Part shown: positions 61,795 to 64,000 of the stretch, in pieces | How the letters are laid out: the number at the start of each line of letters is the position of its first letter | Position numbering within the stretch: the stretch's first letter is position 1 | Assembly (NCBI RefSeq): GCF_000429485.1 | Contig: NZ_KE386907.1 | Location: 567,096 to 631,095, forward strand | Origin: Aliagarivorans marinus DSM 23064 | Lineage (GTDB): Bacteria; Pseudomonadota; Gammaproteobacteria; Enterobacterales; Celerinatantimonadaceae | Length of the DNA: 64,000 nucleotides | Direction of reading: 5' to 3' | Notes under the pieces: generated by a model | Told to the model about the DNA's origin: nothing | Databases searched by the model: none | The model's input: only the letters and a program-made list of their open reading frames with translations | Translations under genes and position numbers: made by a program

Positions 61795-63075
61795 ATGACA
61801 GGTCGGATGTTTCGCCCCAGCGTAGTCGGGGCCGCGATTGCACTCGCAGCAAGCCAGGCACACTCAGCAGGCTTTCAATTAGTAGAACACTCAGCCACCG
61901 GCGCAGGCCGCGTGTTTGCCGGTGAAGCAGTGATTGCCGACAATGCGTCGGTACTGGCACGCAACCCCGCCGCCATGGCCCGCTTTGACCGCATCTCGGC
62001 ATCAGGTGCCCTCACCTATATCGCACCCGATGTCTACGTGCGAGGCAACTATGCCACCGACCCGGGTGGTCCAGTGAACAACGCTTCGTTAACAAACAAC
62101 GATGTGGTGCCGGGCGCACCGGTACCTGCCGGCTATTTCATTCAACCCCTCAACGATAAGTGGGCGTGGGGCTTTGCAATGTTCTCAAATTTCGGTCTAG
62201 CCAGTGAATTCCCTGCAGACTACCCTGCTGGCGCACTTGCCGGTGAAACCCATTTGATTACAGTGAACTTTAACCCCAACGTTTCTTACAGAATTAACGA
62301 GCAATGGAGTGTCGGTGCCGGCTTCAACGCGGTTTATGGCGATGCGGAACTGAAACGTAACTTTGGCGTTGCTGCTCCTGATCCATACTCGCCAAGCAAC
62401 GTGTCAGCCTCGCTGAAAGGTGATGGCTGGGGCTTTGGCTGGAATATTGGCCTGATGTGGGAGCTTAACGAGGACCATCGCTTCGGACTCGCTTATCGGT
62501 CTAAGATTGATGTAGATTTTGAAGGTGACTACTACTCAGACCTTCCCGAGGGACTGATAGCAGGGCCCAATGGCCCAGCTGGAACCAGTGGCCAGAACAT
62601 CCCTGGAGAGCTAACCCTGAATCTACCCGATATGTTGGAGTTCTCCGGTTACCACCGCCTCAATGAAAAGTTTGCAGTGCACTATAGCTATATGTGGATT
62701 GGTTGGAGCACCTTCCAAGAGATCCGCGGTACCACCGAAGAATATGGCACGGTACTGCAAAAGGATGAGAAGTTCTCGAACTCTTACCGAGTCGGCGTGG
62801 GCGGTACCTGGTATATGAACCCCAAATGGGAGTTGCGTGCCGGCGTATCGTTCGATCGCACCCCATCACGTACCCTCCCATCGATCAGTATTCCGGATAA
62901 CAACCGCTGGAATTACGGCGCTGGGGCGACCTACCACTGGAGCGATCATCAGAGCTTTGATGCAGGCTTTTTCTTCATCCACGGCAAGAAAGGCGCGTTT
63001 GTGGAAGAGGAGATCCCGTTCACCTCGAAGGGTAATGCTTACGTGATCAGCATGCAGTACAACCACAGTTTCTAA
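61795..63075 (+). CDS. fadL: long-chain fatty acid outer-membrane transporter FadL
   Basis: The 426-residue protein has a signal peptide ending AHS and a mature start AGFQLVEHSATGAGRVFAGEAVIADNASVLARNPAAMARF, very like E. coli FadL. The remainder is a beta-barrel with aromatic turns and ends in Phe, the outer-membrane sorting residue. It imports long-chain fatty acids for the fadIJ pathway. The promoter region is 157 bases; I see no clear FadR core there. Confidence 0.95.
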   Translation: MTGRMFRPSVVGAAIALAASQAHSAGFQLVEHSATGAGRVFAGEAVIADNASVLARNPAAMARFDRISASGALTYIAPDVYVRGNYATDPGGPVNNASLTNNDVVPGAPVPAGYFIQPLNDKWAWGFAMFSNFGLASEFPADYPAGALAGETHLITVNFNPNVSYRINEQWSVGAGFNAVYGDAELKRNFGVAAPDPYSPSNVSASLKGDGWGFGWNIGLMWELNEDHRFGLAYRSKIDVDFEGDYYSDLPEGLIAGPNGPAGTSGQNIPGELTLNLPDMLEFSGYHRLNEKFAVHYSYMWIGWSTFQEIRGTTEEYGTVLQKDEKFSNSYRVGVGGTWYMNPKWELRAGVSFDRTPSRTLPSISIPDNNRWNYGAGATYHWSDHQSFDAGFFFIHGKKGAFVEEEIPFTSKGNAYVISMQYNHSF

Positions 63076-63103
63076 TCACCGCTGCAGCTAGTTTCGAGTA
63101 ATT

Positions 63104-63138
63104 GGGGCCGCACAACGTTGTTGGAGCGGCCCTTGTTC
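63104..63138 (+). terminator. hairpin terminator after fadL
   Basis: GGGCCGC and GCGGCCC form a perfect 7-bp stem around a 14-base loop that itself contains a short palindrome; TTGTT follows. The T run is weak. Confidence 0.55.
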
Positions 63139-63228
63139 TACCAAAGTCTCTTGACGCACCTATTAAGCAGGTAAACACTTACTATAGCCATCGAGGCAGC
63201 CGCAGGGTCTTGCCGCGATGATTATCGT

Positions 63229-63248
63229 AACCTTAACGTAAGGGTTAA
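63229..63248 (+). promoter_or_regulatory. dyad operator candidate upstream of the MerR gene
   Basis: TAACCTTAACGTAAGGGTTA is 16/20 palindromic around AACGTA and ends 5 bases before the MerR start. It resembles LiuR-type sites in form, so autoregulation is likely. Confidence 0.5.
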
Positions 63249-63253
63249 ATAGA

Positions 63254-63685
63254 TTGGCACTAAATCACAGCCCCGCAGAGTTCACCATTGGGCAACTGGC
63301 CAAGGAGTTTGAGGTCAGCACCCGCAGCATTCGTTTCTACGAAGACGAAGGCCTGCTCAGCCCACAGCGCAGCGGCAATCAGCGTTTGTACAACAAACAC
63401 GATAAGTTGCGATTAAAGCTGGTTCTGAGGGGAAAACGCTTGGGTTTCTCGCTGGCAGAGATTAAAGAGCTGTTCGACCTATACGATGCCAAGCTCACTA
63501 CCAATTACGAGATTAAGGCCTTGCTGCATATCATCACCAATAAACGGCAAAGCTTGCTGCAGCAGCTGGAGGATATTCAGGTAGTGCTAATGGAGTTGAA
63601 GTCTGCCGAGCGACGCTGTTACCTCGCTCAGCAAAAGATTGGCGAAGGCAATCACGCCCCCGCCGCTCGTTCAAAAGAGCCCTAG
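63254..63685 (+). CDS. MerR-family regulator, possibly LiuR-like
   Basis: The 143-residue protein has a MerR helix-turn-helix (FTIGQLAKEFEVSTRSIRFYEDEGLLSPQR) and a C-terminal dimerisation helix without the cysteines of metal sensors. Gammaproteobacterial LiuR, a MerR protein controlling branched-chain amino acid and fatty-acid degradation, has this size and operator type; identity is inferred from that and from the fad neighbours. The start is a TTG with AAGGG upstream. It ends 4 bases inside the convergent grxD. Confidence 0.8.
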   Translation: MALNHSPAEFTIGQLAKEFEVSTRSIRFYEDEGLLSPQRSGNQRLYNKHDKLRLKLVLRGKRLGFSLAEIKELFDLYDAKLTTNYEIKALLHIITNKRQSLLQQLEDIQVVLMELKSAERRCYLAQQKIGEGNHAPAARSKEP

Positions 63686-64000
63686 GCTTCTTCTGAGTCG
63701 CCGTGTTTCGCTGCGCACTCTTTGATAACGGTTTGTAGTTCACCACTGCGGAACATTTCCACCACGATGTCACAACCACCCACCAACTCGCCATCTACCC
63801 AAAGCTGTGGGAAGGTTGGCCAATCTGCATATTTCGGCAGTTCCGCGCGAATATCGGGGTTTTGCAGGATATCTACATAAGCAAAGCGTTCACCGCATTC
63901 CATTACCGCTTGTACGGCCTGGGCAGAGAAACCACAGCTCGGGAACTTAGGAGAGCCCTTCATGTACAACAAAATGGGGTTCTCGGCGATCTGCTGCTTA
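63682..64000 (-). CDS. grxD: monothiol glutaredoxin Grx4, 5' end outside window
   Basis: The frame runs from the right edge, so about ten N-terminal residues are missing. It has the CGFS monothiol site (LPSCGFS-type KFPSCGFSAQ), then FAYVDILQNPDIRAELPKYADWPTFPQLWVDGELVGGCDI, nearly identical to E. coli Grx4. It binds Fe-S clusters with BolA proteins. The ATG at 63972 is internal. Confidence 0.95.
   Translation of the reverse strand, partial: KQQIAENPILLYMKGSPKFPSCGFSAQAVQAVMECGERFAYVDILQNPDIRAELPKYADWPTFPQLWVDGELVGGCDIVVEMFRSGELQTVIKECAAKHGDSEEA

Noticed and set aside
1-64000. CRISPR arrays, tRNA/rRNA genes, prophage, integrases
   Set aside because: No regularly spaced repeats, cloverleaf-forming sequences, or phage or integrase proteins were seen on either strand.

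Overview
The window is an ordinary chromosomal segment of a Gram-negative gammaproteobacterium. GC content looks mid-50s percent by eye. The best anchors are yejK-yejL-yejM, fadI-fadJ with a FadR-type operator, yfcZ, fadL, a complete malEFGK operon, and an ECF sigma factor with a DUF3379 partner. Together these point to a marine or aquatic Alteromonadales/Aeromonadales-type organism, of the Shewanella, Ferrimonas or Agarivorans kind. Genus cannot be fixed from the sequence alone. I see no tRNA, rRNA, CRISPR array, prophage or intact insertion sequence.

Region 1-10.4 kb is a patchwork of small units: a left-truncated HAMP-PAS protein, an EamA exporter, an AraC-GyrI regulator with a strong internal translation start, a lipoprotein, a DUF1851 protein, a VOC protein, a PAS-GGDEF cyclase, a MITE-like element abutting a WYL regulator, a Nudix hydrolase, a GNAT acetyltransferase, and mgtE with a structured leader or small RNA candidate. 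Region 10.4-20 kb holds a secreted multimodular GH8 enzyme, two LysR/DUF units, a substrate-binding protein paired with a membrane GGDEF-EAL protein, and a lone glycosyltransferase-like gene.

Region 20-28.7 kb has a beta-alanine/methylmalonate-semialdehyde pair (omega-aminotransferase and mmsA) with divergent LysR and TetR regulators, an HD hydrolase, a periplasmic binding protein, a UbiG-like methyltransferase, and a split chromate transporter. Region 28.7-38.7 kb has an ynbAB-like phospholipid cluster with an acyltransferase, an AttEFGH-like ABC exporter operon, a GH1 beta-glucosidase, and a low-GC stretch with a decayed reading frame and a small membrane protein.

Region 38.8-48.8 kb holds a coiled-coil protein, a PEP-CTERM protein, malEFGK, and yejK/yejL-yejM. 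Region 48.8-64 kb is a fatty-acid locus. fadIJ diverge from a MoxR-DUF58-DUF4381-BatA-BatB/C-BatD operon. Then come yfcZ, an ECF sigma factor with its DUF3379 partner, fadL, a MerR regulator with its own operator, and the edge of grxD. The layout suggests that fatty-acid uptake and oxidation genes sit together with an envelope or stress module of the Bat/MoxR type.
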